The notes below the pieces were generated by a model. The model saw only the letters and a list, made by a program, of their open reading frames with translations. It had not been told where the DNA came from and made no database searches. 54,228 bases of DNA, from assembly GCA_035296565.1 (NCBI GenBank), contig DATHAQ010000014.1:1-54228 (forward strand), given 5' to 3'. Shown here one piece after another: positions 1 through 9,471 of the stretch. A program made the position numbers and the translations under genes. The first letter of the stretch is position 1. Every line of letters starts with the position of its first letter. This stretch comes from JACCZR01 sp035296565. Lineage in GTDB: Bacteria; Actinomycetota; Thermoleophilia; Solirubrobacterales; Thermoleophilaceae.

Positions 1-141
1 GAGCGCCTCTGCTCGGCGGTGGCCGATCGCCTGCTGGAGCGCTTCGGCGCCGAGGAGATCACCGTGCGCGCGGCCAAGCCCGAGCCGCCCATCGCCCTGC
101 CCGTGGACGAGGTCGCCGTAGAGGTGTGGAAGGAGGCCTAA
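1..141 (+). CDS. folB: Dihydroneopterin aldolase, C-terminal fragment
   Basis: The first 46 codons in frame 1 run from the window edge to a TAA stop. The piece reads through a helix (ERLCSAVADRLLERFG) into strands ending KPEPPIALPVDEVAVEV, which matches the C-terminus of dihydroneopterin aldolase, where a K-P pair precedes the last strand. FolB converts dihydroneopterin to 6-hydroxymethyl-dihydropterin in folate synthesis. The next folate enzyme, folK, lies about 950 bp downstream, with one HD-GYP gene between them, which supports the call. The 5' part lies outside the window. Confidence 0.78.
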   Translation, partial: ERLCSAVADRLLERFGAEEITVRAAKPEPPIALPVDEVAVEVWKEA

Positions 142-326
142 CGGCCCCGCGCGCCGGCGGCGGTCAGCGACCGAGCCCGCCGAGCACCTGGCCGGTGATC
201 GGCTCGACCGGCTTCCGTTCAGCTCCGACGGCGCAGACGCCGGCCGGAGGACACGGTCCCGCTGTTCGAGGCCGCCGGCGCAGTGCTGCGCCCTTGCCTG
301 ACAGGTCTCGTGAGGGGCGCAGGCAC

Positions 327-332
327 TACGCT
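327..332 (+). promoter_or_regulatory. Candidate -10 (TACGCT) for the HD-GYP gene
   Basis: TACGCT lies in the 221-bp gap after folB. A good Shine-Dalgarno AAGGGAGG follows at 347-354, 8 nt before the GTG start at 363, so this gene is expected to have a short leader. No convincing -35 is seen. The rest of the gap (142-326) holds nothing I recognise. Confidence 0.35.
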
Positions 333-362
333 TAGGGAGCACGAGCAAGGGAGGCGCCTGGG

Positions 363-1094
363 GTGGCGGTGCTTGGGGAAGACGGGCTCAGAGCCGAGAA
401 CGATCGCTTGAGGGCCGAGCTGGCCGCCCACCGCGAGAGGTCGGGGGACGAGGAGCGCGCCCGCGCGGAGGAGCTGCACGATTCCTACGTGGCGACGGTG
501 CGCGCCCTGACCAACGCGGTCGAGGCCCGCGACGCCTACACCGGCAAGCACGCAGAGCGGGTTGCGGCCTACGGGCTTCTGCTCACCCGCCGGATCGACT
601 CGGCACTGGCCGACGATCCCCAGACCGAGTTCGGATTCCTTCTCCACGACGTGGGCAAGGTGGCGGTGCCGGACAAGGTGCTGCACAAGCCTGACGACCT
701 GCGCAGCGACGAGAGCGAGCTCATGCGCAATCACGTGCTGATCGGCTGGGAGATCGTGCGCGGGGTGCCCTTCCTCGAGCGCGCCGCCGAGATCGTGCGC
801 GCCCACCACGAGCGCTGGGACGGGACGGGCTACCCAGACGGCCTGGCGGGCGAGGAGATCCCGCTGGCCGCCCGCATCTTCGCGGTCGCCGACACCCTCG
901 ACGCGCTGACCACCGAGCGGCCCTACCGCAAGGGCGTGTCGATGGCCGAGGCCCGCGAGGTGATAGCCCGCGGGTCGGGCAGCCAGTTCGACCCCGCGGT
1001 CGTCGAGCGTCTCAACAGGACCCCCGACCACGTTCTCGAGAGCATCCGCGACGAGACCGTCGACGACCTGGGCGAGGCCGCCACCTCGCGGTGA
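363..1094 (+). CDS. HD-GYP domain phosphohydrolase
   Basis: A 243-residue protein with an N-terminal charged, probably coiled-coil segment (about 1-45) and an HD-GYP domain. The metal-binding HD pair is in HDVGK near residue 95, and the signature HHERWDGTGYPDG spans about 148-160, including the GYP triplet. HD-GYP enzymes typically hydrolyse cyclic di-GMP, sometimes cGAMP; the substrate here is inferred. There is no sensory or receiver domain, so the coiled coil may carry the input or dimerisation. GTG start 363 is supported by a Shine-Dalgarno at 347-354. The stop overlaps the folK start (GTGA at 1091-1094), so the two are translationally coupled although functionally unrelated. Confidence 0.85.
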   Translation: MAVLGEDGLRAENDRLRAELAAHRERSGDEERARAEELHDSYVATVRALTNAVEARDAYTGKHAERVAAYGLLLTRRIDSALADDPQTEFGFLLHDVGKVAVPDKVLHKPDDLRSDESELMRNHVLIGWEIVRGVPFLERAAEIVRAHHERWDGTGYPDGLAGEEIPLAARIFAVADTLDALTTERPYRKGVSMAEAREVIARGSGSQFDPAVVERLNRTPDHVLESIRDETVDDLGEAATSR

Positions 1095-1519
1095 GGGGTT
1101 ACCTGGGGCTCGGCTCCAACGAGGGCGACCGCCTCGCAAACCTCCGCGCCGCCCGCGACCTGCTCGCGCGCAGGGTGCAGCTGGTGTCCGCCTCGTCGGT
1201 GTACGAGACCGAGCCTCAGGGCGAGGTGACCGACCAGGCCGACTTCCTCAACGCCGTCCTGGAGATCGAGACCGAGCTCGAGCCGCACGAGCTGCTCGAC
1301 CTCTGCAAGCAGGTGGAGCGGGAGCTGGGGCGCGAGCCGGGCGGCGTACGCCACGGCCCGCGGCCGATCGACGTCGACCTGCTGCTGCTGGGCTCGCTGA
1401 GGGTGGACGACGAGCGCCTGACGCTTCCGCACCCGGAGATCACCGCGCGGCGCTTCGTGCTCGAGCCGCTACTGGAGCTGATGGGCGACCAGCGCGTGGA
1501 GCGCCTCGGCGAGTTGTGA
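1091..1519 (+). CDS. folK: 6-hydroxymethyl-7,8-dihydropterin pyrophosphokinase
   Basis: A 142-residue HPPK. It starts with the family signature YLGLGSNEGDR, followed by the YETEP and DFLNAV motifs and the C-terminal catalytic motif RHGPRPIDVDLLLLG with the two Asp residues that bind Mg-ATP. It transfers pyrophosphate from ATP to hydroxymethyl-dihydropterin, the step after FolB in folate synthesis. It is slightly short for the family (about 160) but all motifs are present. GTG start 1091 overlaps the HD-GYP stop by 4 nt. Confidence 0.93.
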   Translation: MRGYLGLGSNEGDRLANLRAARDLLARRVQLVSASSVYETEPQGEVTDQADFLNAVLEIETELEPHELLDLCKQVERELGREPGGVRHGPRPIDVDLLLLGSLRVDDERLTLPHPEITARRFVLEPLLELMGDQRVERLGEL

Positions 1520-1553
1520 GGGAATCGTTCGGCCGCGCTCGGCCGGCCGGCGA

Positions 1554-1559
1554 TAGGGT
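1554..1559 (+). promoter_or_regulatory. Leaderless-type -10 (TAGGGT, N9) for coaX
   Basis: TAGGGT is followed by 9 nt and the GTG start at 1569. No Shine-Dalgarno fits. Such a short distance predicts transcription starting at or next to the start codon. Confidence 0.5.
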
Positions 1560-1568
1560 CGCGAGCGC

Positions 1569-2336
1569 GTGCTGCTCGCCGTCGACGTCGGCAACACCCA
1601 GACCCACCTGGGCCTGTACAGGGGGCCGCAGCTGGTCGAGCACTGGCGTTTCGCCACGGCCCGTCACGCCACCGCGGACCAGCTGGCCATCGAGCTGGCG
1701 GCCCTGCTACGCCTGCGCGGCGCCACCTTCGACGACGTGGAGGCCACAACGGTCTCCTCGGTCGTCCCGACGCTGGCCCAGGAGTACGAGCAGCTCATCG
1801 ATCGCTACCTCGACGGCGCCGGCGTGCTGCTGGGCCCCGGCGTGCGGACCGGCATCCCGATCCGCATCGACAACCCCGCCGAGCTCGGCCCCGACCGCCT
1901 CGCCAACGCGGTGGCGGCCTACGAGCGCTGCGAGGGGGCCTGCATCGCGGTGGACTTCGGCACGGCCCTCAATTACGACGTGGTCTCATCTGCCGGGGAG
2001 TACCTGGGCGGGGTCATCTCGCCGGGCATCGAGATCTCGCTCGAGGCCCTGTCCCAGCGCGCGGCGCGGCTTCCGCGCGTGGACCTCGAGCCACCCCGCA
2101 CGGCGATCGGCAAGGGCACGCGCCACGCGATCCAGTCCGGCGTGATATTCGGCTACGCGGGCTCGGTGGACGGCATCGTGAGGCGCCTGCGCGAGGAGCT
2201 GGGAGAGGAGGCGACGGCCATCGCCACCGGGGGCTTCGCCCACGTGATCGTGCCCTGCTGCGAGCAGATCGACGAGACCGACGACCTGCTGACGCTCGAG
2301 GGCCTGCGCCTGATCTGGGAGCGAAACCGGGGCTAG
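1569..2336 (+). CDS. coaX: Type III pantothenate kinase
   Basis: A 255-residue ASKHA-fold kinase. Seen are the N-terminal phosphate loop LLAVDVGNTQTHLGLY (1-16), the pantothenate/ATP motif LGPDRLANAVAAY near 100, the second phosphate motif VDFGTALNYDVV near 125 and GGVISPGIEISLEAL near 145. It phosphorylates pantothenate, the first step of CoA synthesis, and the family needs a monovalent cation and resists feedback by CoA. It sits between folK and dus, a cofactor/housekeeping neighbourhood. GTG start 1569 is chosen because the phosphate loop begins at residue 5 and a -10-like hexamer sits just upstream. Confidence 0.94.
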   Translation: MLLAVDVGNTQTHLGLYRGPQLVEHWRFATARHATADQLAIELAALLRLRGATFDDVEATTVSSVVPTLAQEYEQLIDRYLDGAGVLLGPGVRTGIPIRIDNPAELGPDRLANAVAAYERCEGACIAVDFGTALNYDVVSSAGEYLGGVISPGIEISLEALSQRAARLPRVDLEPPRTAIGKGTRHAIQSGVIFGYAGSVDGIVRRLREELGEEATAIATGGFAHVIVPCCEQIDETDDLLTLEGLRLIWERNRG

Positions 2337-2339
2337 CCT
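2334..2339 (+). promoter_or_regulatory. Leaderless-type -10 (TAGCCT, N7) for dus
   Basis: TAGCCT overlaps the coaX TAG stop and lies exactly 7 nt before the GTG start of dus at 2347. GGGAG just before the GTG is too close to act as a normal Shine-Dalgarno. Confidence 0.45.
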
Positions 2340-2346
2340 CCGGGAG

Positions 2347-3327
2347 GTGAAGCGCCTCACCGACAGCTGGAGGATCGGCGGCCGTCAGCTCGAGAACCGG
2401 CTGGTGCTCGCCCCGCTCGCCAACATCGGCAACTGGTTCGTGCGCCTGCAAGCCCGCCGCCACGGCGCCGGCCTGACGGTGAGCGAGATGGTCTCGAGCT
2501 TCGGGCTGGCCTACGGCAACGAGCGCACCAAGCGCGAGTTCCTGCGCATCGACCCCGAGGAGCACCCGGTGTCGATGCAGCTCTTCGGCCACGACGCCGA
2601 CGTGATGCGCGAGGCGGCCGGCATCGTGGCCGCCGCCGGCGCCGACCTGGTCGACCTCAACATGGGCTGCCCGGTGCGAAAGGTGTGCAAGACCGGAGCG
2701 GGCGCGGCCCTGCTCGAGGACCCCGGCAAGGCGGTGGCCATCGCCCGGGCGGCGAGAGAGGGGAGCGGCCTGCCGGTCACGGTCAAGCTGCGGCCCGGTC
2801 GGCGGCCGGGCGACCGCGGGGGCATCGAGCTGGCGCGCCGGCTGCAGGACGAGGCCGGCGTGGCGGGCATCGCCTTTCACCCCCGGCACGCCTCGCAGCG
2901 CCACAAGGGGAAGCCCGATTACGCAATGGCCGCCGAGCTGGTGCAGGAGCTGGACGTGCCGGTGATCGTCTCCGGCGGCCTGCTGTCCGACGAACGGGCC
3001 GTGGAGGCCCTCGAGCAGAGCGGGGCGGAGGCGGTGATGCTCGCCCGCGGCTCGCTGGGCAACCCGTGGCGCTTCGAGCGGTTGCTGGGGGTGCGCGCCG
3101 GCGAGCCCTCCCCGGAGGAGGTCGTCGACGAGTTGGAGTGGGTCATCGACGCCGCGGAGGATCACCTGGGGACCGAGCGCGCCGGGCGCTACCTGCGCAA
3201 GTTCTACCCGTGGTACGCAGAACGGCTGGGTTTGGGGAAGGAGGTCGTGGAGCGGCTCGTGACGGCGCCGACGACGGCCGAGGCGCGGTCGCTGATACGG
3301 GCGTGCGCACACCCCATTCCGGCCTGA
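2347..3327 (+). CDS. dus: tRNA-dihydrouridine synthase
   Basis: A 326-residue FMN-dependent TIM-barrel reductase that converts uridine to dihydrouridine in tRNA D-loops. The active-site region NMGCPVRKVCKTGAGAALL is present near 100-118, with the catalytic Cys in RKVCK. The phosphate/FMN-binding parts HPRHASQRHKGKPDY (about 178), PVIVSGGL (about 205) and MLARGSLGNPW (about 228) follow in the usual order. The first strand reads LENRLVLAPLANIG, a variant of the usual LAPMAGVT. The C-terminus ends in the helical tRNA-binding part. Which Dus subgroup it belongs to cannot be decided from sequence alone. Confidence 0.92.
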   Translation: MKRLTDSWRIGGRQLENRLVLAPLANIGNWFVRLQARRHGAGLTVSEMVSSFGLAYGNERTKREFLRIDPEEHPVSMQLFGHDADVMREAAGIVAAAGADLVDLNMGCPVRKVCKTGAGAALLEDPGKAVAIARAAREGSGLPVTVKLRPGRRPGDRGGIELARRLQDEAGVAGIAFHPRHASQRHKGKPDYAMAAELVQELDVPVIVSGGLLSDERAVEALEQSGAEAVMLARGSLGNPWRFERLLGVRAGEPSPEEVVDELEWVIDAAEDHLGTERAGRYLRKFYPWYAERLGLGKEVVERLVTAPTTAEARSLIRACAHPIPA

Positions 3328-3336
3328 GGCCATTGC

Positions 3337-3342
3337 TATCCT
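3337..3342 (+). promoter_or_regulatory. Leaderless-type -10 (TATCCT, N12) for greA
   Basis: TATCCT sits in the 27-bp dus-greA gap, 12 nt before the ATG at 3355. No Shine-Dalgarno is present. Confidence 0.45.
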
Positions 3343-3354
3343 CACCCGCCTTCT

Positions 3355-3831
3355 ATGCCGCGCGAAACCGTTTTGACGCCCGAGGGCCTCGAGGACCTGA
3401 AGGCAAAGCTCGAGAACCTCTCGACCGTTCGCAGGCGCGAAGTAGCCGAGCGCATCAAGGAGGCTCGCGAGTTCGGCGACATCTCCGAGAACTCGGAGTA
3501 CGACGACGCCAAGAACGAGCAGATGATGCTCGAGAAGCAGATCGCCGAGATCGAGGAGCGGCTGCGCAGCGCGCGGATCATCGACGAGGGCGAGGTCTCG
3601 ACCGATGTGGTCAGCGTCGGCTCGACCGTCCACGTCAAGGACCAGAAGACCGACAAGTCCGTCAAGTACCGCATCGTCGGCTCCTCGGAGGCCAACCCCT
3701 CCGAGCAGAAGCTCTCCAACGAGTCGCCAGTGGGCAAGGCCCTGCTCGGCCACAAGCGCGGCGAGACCGTGAAGGTCCCCGTGCCCCGCGGCCCCGCGCG
3801 CCAGCTCAAGATCACCAAGATCGAGTCCTGA
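3355..3831 (+). CDS. greA: Transcription elongation factor GreA
   Basis: 158 residues, the usual GreA length. The N-terminal antiparallel coiled coil (about 1-75) carries the catalytic-tip motif FGDISENSEYDDAKNEQ with the acidic D and E residues that reach the RNA polymerase active site, and the C-terminal FKBP-like domain contains VGSTVHVKD and SPVGKALLGHKRGE. GreA stimulates cleavage of backtracked RNA by RNA polymerase. The gene stands between dus and lysS, and its own -10-like element suggests independent transcription. Confidence 0.96.
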   Translation: MPRETVLTPEGLEDLKAKLENLSTVRRREVAERIKEAREFGDISENSEYDDAKNEQMMLEKQIAEIEERLRSARIIDEGEVSTDVVSVGSTVHVKDQKTDKSVKYRIVGSSEANPSEQKLSNESPVGKALLGHKRGETVKVPVPRGPARQLKITKIES

Positions 3832-3888
3832 CCTGACGGCTGCGGACCGGCGCCAGGCGGCGTCATCGGCCGCCTGAGCGCCTGTCCA

Positions 3889-3894
3889 TAGTCT
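3889..3894 (+). promoter_or_regulatory. Leaderless-type -10 (TAGTCT, N7) for lysS
   Basis: TAGTCT followed by CCGGCGC and the ATG at 3902. This is the cleanest example of the pattern in the window: 7 nt places the expected transcription start on the A of ATG. Confidence 0.55.
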
Positions 3895-3901
3895 CCGGCG
3901 C

Positions 3902-5287
3902 ATGGCCGGCCCCGAGGAGGATCGAAGTGCGAAGCTCGAGCGGCTGAGGCAGGAGGGTGTCGACCCCTTCCCGCACGTCTTCGAGGGCGTCGTGCCCGCG
4001 GCTCGGGTGCATGAGGCCCACGCCGGGCTGGCCGACGGCGAGGAGACCGGCGACGCCTACCGCATCGCCGGTCGGCTGGCGGCCCGGCGCGGCCACGGGG
4101 GCGCCGCCTTCCTCGACGTGGTCGATCGCAGCGGGCGCCTGCAGGTCCACGCCAAGCGCGACGTTCTCGGGCAGGAGTCCTTCGAGCGGCTGGTGGACTG
4201 CGACCTCGGCGACCTGATCGGAGTAGACGGGACCGCCTTCAAGTCGCGCCGGGGGGAGCTGACGCTGCGGGTCACCGACTGGACCCTGCTGGCCAAGTCG
4301 CTGCGGGCGCCGCCCGAGAAGTTCCACGGCCTCGAGGACGTCGAGACCCGCTACCGCCACCGCGAGCTCGACCTGATCGCCAACGAGGAGTCGCGCGAGC
4401 TCTTCATCCTGCGCTCGCGCGTCGTCTCCGCGGTGCGGCGCTGGCTGGACGAGCGGGGCTTCCTGGAGGTCGAGACGCCCATCCTGCAGCCCCTCTACGG
4501 CGGTGCGCTGGCCCGCCCGTTCGTGACCCACCACAACGCCCTGGACCGCGACCTCTACCTGCGCATCGCCGACGAGCTGTACCTCAAGCGGCTCATCGTC
4601 GGCGGCCTGGAGAAGGTCTACGAGATCGGCAAGGACTTCCGCAACGAAGGCCTCTCCCACAAGCACAACCCCGAGTTCACGATGCTCGAGTGGTACGAGG
4701 CCTACGCCGACTACGAGCGGATCGCCGCGGAGCTCGAGGAGCTCGTGTCCTTCGTTGCGGGCGAGGTGGGCTACGAGGGAGAGCTGGACTTCTCCCCGCC
4801 CTGGCGGCGGGTGACCTTGCGCGACGCGATCCGCGAGGGCGCCGGCGTGGACATCGCCACCGACGAGCTGGCCGGCGAGGGCACGTGGTCCAAGCGCGTG
4901 GACGACGTGCTCTCCAAGCGTGTCGAGCCGACGCTGAAGCAGCCCACCTTCATCCTCGACTACCCCAAGGAGCTATCCCCCTTCGCCAAGGACCACCGAA
5001 CCGAGCCCGGGCTCGTAGAGCGCTTCGAGTGCTTTGCCGGCGGCATCGAGTTCGCCAACGCCTTCAGCGAGCTGAACGACCCTGACGAGCAGCGCGCGCG
5101 CTTCGAGGCCCAGCGCCAGGAGGCCGACGACGAGGCACAGCCCTACGACGAGGACTTCGTCCGCGCACTCGAGCACGGCATGCCGCCCACCGGGGGGATC
5201 GGCGTCGGGATCGACCGCCTGGTGATGCTCCTCAGCGGCCGCGAGTCCATCCGCGAGGTCGTGCTGTTCCCCGCGATGCGCTCCTGA
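3902..5287 (+). CDS. lysS: Lysine--tRNA ligase (class II)
   Basis: A 461-residue class II synthetase. An N-terminal OB-fold anticodon-binding domain (about 50-135, with FLDVVDRSGRLQVHAKRD) precedes the catalytic core: motif 1 around VRRWLDERGFLEVETPIL, motif 2 FRNEGLSHKHNPEFTMLEWY, and motif 3 GIGVGIDRLVMLL near the C-terminus. It charges tRNA-Lys with lysine. It is a little shorter than the typical 490-500 residues because the N-terminal extension is small. ATG 3902 fits the -10-like element 7 nt upstream. Confidence 0.96.
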   Translation: MAGPEEDRSAKLERLRQEGVDPFPHVFEGVVPAARVHEAHAGLADGEETGDAYRIAGRLAARRGHGGAAFLDVVDRSGRLQVHAKRDVLGQESFERLVDCDLGDLIGVDGTAFKSRRGELTLRVTDWTLLAKSLRAPPEKFHGLEDVETRYRHRELDLIANEESRELFILRSRVVSAVRRWLDERGFLEVETPILQPLYGGALARPFVTHHNALDRDLYLRIADELYLKRLIVGGLEKVYEIGKDFRNEGLSHKHNPEFTMLEWYEAYADYERIAAELEELVSFVAGEVGYEGELDFSPPWRRVTLRDAIREGAGVDIATDELAGEGTWSKRVDDVLSKRVEPTLKQPTFILDYPKELSPFAKDHRTEPGLVERFECFAGGIEFANAFSELNDPDEQRARFEAQRQEADDEAQPYDEDFVRALEHGMPPTGGIGVGIDRLVMLLSGRESIREVVLFPAMRS

Positions 5288-5320
5288 GCGCCGAGGGCGC
5301 GACACGCGTCCCCCCCCGCC

Positions 5321-5349
5321 GAAAGGCCCTCAGGCGCTGAGCGTCTTCT
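5321..5349 (+). terminator. Intrinsic terminator-like hairpin after lysS
   Basis: GAAAGGCC precedes a CTCAG-GCG-CTGAG stem (5329-5341), followed by CGTCTTCT. The same stem with a stronger T-tract occurs after the tRNA-Thr gene on the other strand, which supports a terminator role for lysS. The T-tract here is weak. Confidence 0.45.
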
Positions 5350-5417
5350 CGGATTGGGGGGCCTCTCTCCGCGGGCCGCGGGAGCCGCTCTGAGCGCCGT
5401 TTTCGCCCCTCCGGGGA

Positions 5418-5449
5418 CCGACAGGTCGGCCGGAACCCACTGGTAGACT
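5418..5449 (+). promoter_or_regulatory. Candidate clpC promoter
   Basis: In the 284-bp gap before clpC, a 5-bp inverted repeat CCGAC-AG-GTCGG (5418-5429) lies upstream of a TAGACT hexamer (5444-5449). This would give a leader of about 115 nt that ends in a Shine-Dalgarno AGAAGGA at 5557-5563. I could not find a convincing CtsR, HspR or ClgR operator. Confidence 0.3.
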
Positions 5450-5571
5450 CGCTTCACGGCGCGGGTCACGCCAGGACACTCATCCCGGGAGGCGAATCTG
5501 CCGACTGACTGGGTACGTAGTTCATCGACGGGACCTGTTCCCGACGAACCCGACTGAGAAGGATTTTTTGA

Positions 5572-8214
<2,643 letters not shown>

Positions 8215-8232
8215 CCCGGCCGGCGCCGCCCG

Positions 8233-9086
8233 GTGTCGGTCCGGGCGGCGCTCATCGCGGGGGTGGCAGGCGCCGCGCTTGCGACCGCGCTCGGCGTCGC
8301 CGCCGCCCGTAAGCCGCGCCTGGCGAGGGTCGAGTCGTTCGGCTTCGCCATCGGCGAGGGGGCGCTCGCCGGCAACTACCTCAAGCGGCTGGGCCCGTAC
8401 GACCTCGTGGTGGTCGACGGGGTCGAGGCGCGCCGCTCACAGGTCAGCGCGCTACGCTCGGGCGGCAAGGTCGTGCTCGCCTATCTGTCGGTGGGCACCA
8501 TCCAGCGCTACCGGCCCTGGTCCCGGGCCGCCCGCCGCTACCGCTGGACCTGTGGGGCGATTGGGGCGAGTGGTAGGCCGACACCTCGCACGCGGGCTTT
8601 CGGCGGCTGATTGCGCGGCGCGTGGCCCCGGGCCTGCTGCGCAAGGGCTTCGACGGCCTGTTCCTCGACAACGTCGACATGATCGCCGGCCACCGCCGCC
8701 AGCGGCGGGGCATGCACCGCCTGGTGGTGGCGCTGGGACGCTTGGTGCACGGTCGCGACGGCTATCTGTTCACCCAGAACGGGGAGGACGTGATGGGGCC
8801 CTTGCTCCGCCACCTCGACGGCTGGAACCGCGAGGACGTCAGCCGCACCTACGGCTTCGAGCGCCGGCGCTACGTGCCGGTCTCGCCCGCCGACCACCGG
8901 GCAGCCCTACGGGCGCTGAGGCGGATCCGAGCCAGAGGCCTCCTGGTGACCGCGACCGACTACGCGAGGGGCGGCGATTTCCGGGCCGCGCGCGCGGCGA
9001 TCGCCGCCGCCTGCGGCGCCGGTGCGCTGCCCTACGTGAGCGACATCGACCTGGAGCGGGTTCCGCGGCCGGCCCCACGCTGCTGA
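8233..9086 (+). pseudogene. Broken endo-alpha-1,4-polygalactosaminidase-like (GH114/TM1410-type) gene
   Basis: The N-terminal half reads from GTG 8233: a hydrophobic anchor or signal segment (about residues 3-25), then SFGFAIGEG, YDLVVVDG and VVLAYLSVGTIQRYRPW, typical of the GH114/TM1410-like TIM barrel. Near 8541-8544 the reading frame changes: frame 1 ends in RRYR, while the expected continuation LDLWGDWGEW is found one frame over, as if one C were missing from TACCGCTGG. In that second frame a TAG at 8574-8576 replaces the expected Tyr (EW*ADTSHAG). The frame then stays open through GFDGLFLDNVDMI to 9086. With two independent lesions I call it a pseudogene; sequencing error is possible but would need two separate mistakes. 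Any activity on galactosamine-containing polymers is only inferred from the family. Confidence 0.7.
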
Positions 9087-9110
9087 TCCGGCGAGCTGGC
9101 GCACCGCCCT

Positions 9111-9139
9111 AGAATTCGTCAGGCGGCTGACGAATTTCT
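9111..9139. other. AT-rich inverted repeat upstream of the CDGSH gene
   Basis: AGAATTCGTCA (9111-9121), loop GGCGGC, then TGACGAATTTCT (9128-9139): 11 paired bases with one extra T. It is strikingly AT-rich for this genome and has no T-tract on the plus strand. A related sequence (CTAGATTCGTTAG, 9235-9247) covers the -10 of the CDGSH gene, so an operator is at least as likely as a terminator. Confidence 0.4.
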
Positions 9140-9235
9140 CGGCGAGGTATGCGGATCGCGACGGCCGCGGTCTTGCGGCGGCTGACCCCTCGCAGCTGTT
9201 TCGCCACCTCTCCGCCTCCGGCCCCGGGCCGTGTC

Positions 9236-9241
9236 TAGATT
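9236..9241 (+). promoter_or_regulatory. Leaderless-type -10 (TAGATT, N8) for the CDGSH gene
   Basis: TAGATT lies 8 nt before ATG 9250. No Shine-Dalgarno is seen. The sequence around it resembles one arm of the inverted repeat at 9111-9139. Confidence 0.45.
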
Positions 9242-9249
9242 CGTTAGTG

Positions 9250-9471
9250 ATGGCCGAGGTGGAAATCAAGGCCCGCCACAACGGGCCCTACAAGGTCACC
9301 GGTCCCGTCCGCCTGATCGACGCCGACGGCAACGAGTACGAGGTCGGCGAGCAGGAGACGATCGTGCTGTGCCGCTGCGGCGGGTCGAAGACCAAGCCCT
9401 TCTGCGACAAGACGCACTCGAAGATCGGCTTCGAGGCCGCCGAGCGCGCTGTGTCCGAGCCCGGCGCCTAG
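9250..9471 (+). CDS. CDGSH-type iron-sulfur protein
   Basis: A 73-residue protein with the CDGSH signature C-x-C-x2-(S/T)-x3-P-x-C-D-x2-H, here CRCGGSKTKPFCDKTHSK at about 41-58. Three Cys and one His bind a [2Fe-2S] cluster, as in mitoNEET-like proteins. It is a soluble single-domain form; its role (redox or cluster transfer) is unknown in bacteria. ATG 9250 is preferred over GTG 9247 because of the -10-like hexamer 8 nt upstream. Its stop shares the tetranucleotide CTAG with the stop of the convergent nuclease gene. Confidence 0.88.
   Translation: MAEVEIKARHNGPYKVTGPVRLIDADGNEYEVGEQETIVLCRCGGSKTKPFCDKTHSKIGFEAAERAVSEPGA

Noticed and set aside
126..335. Small plus-strand ORF in the folB-HD-GYP gap
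   Set aside because: It overlaps the folB stop, is Arg/Pro/Ala-rich without recognisable motif, and has no ribosome-binding site.
5288..5571. CtsR or HspR/HAIR operator upstream of clpC
   Set aside because: No CtsR heptamer repeats and no CTTGAGT-type HAIR sequence were found; only a short CCGAC/GTCGG repeat is present.
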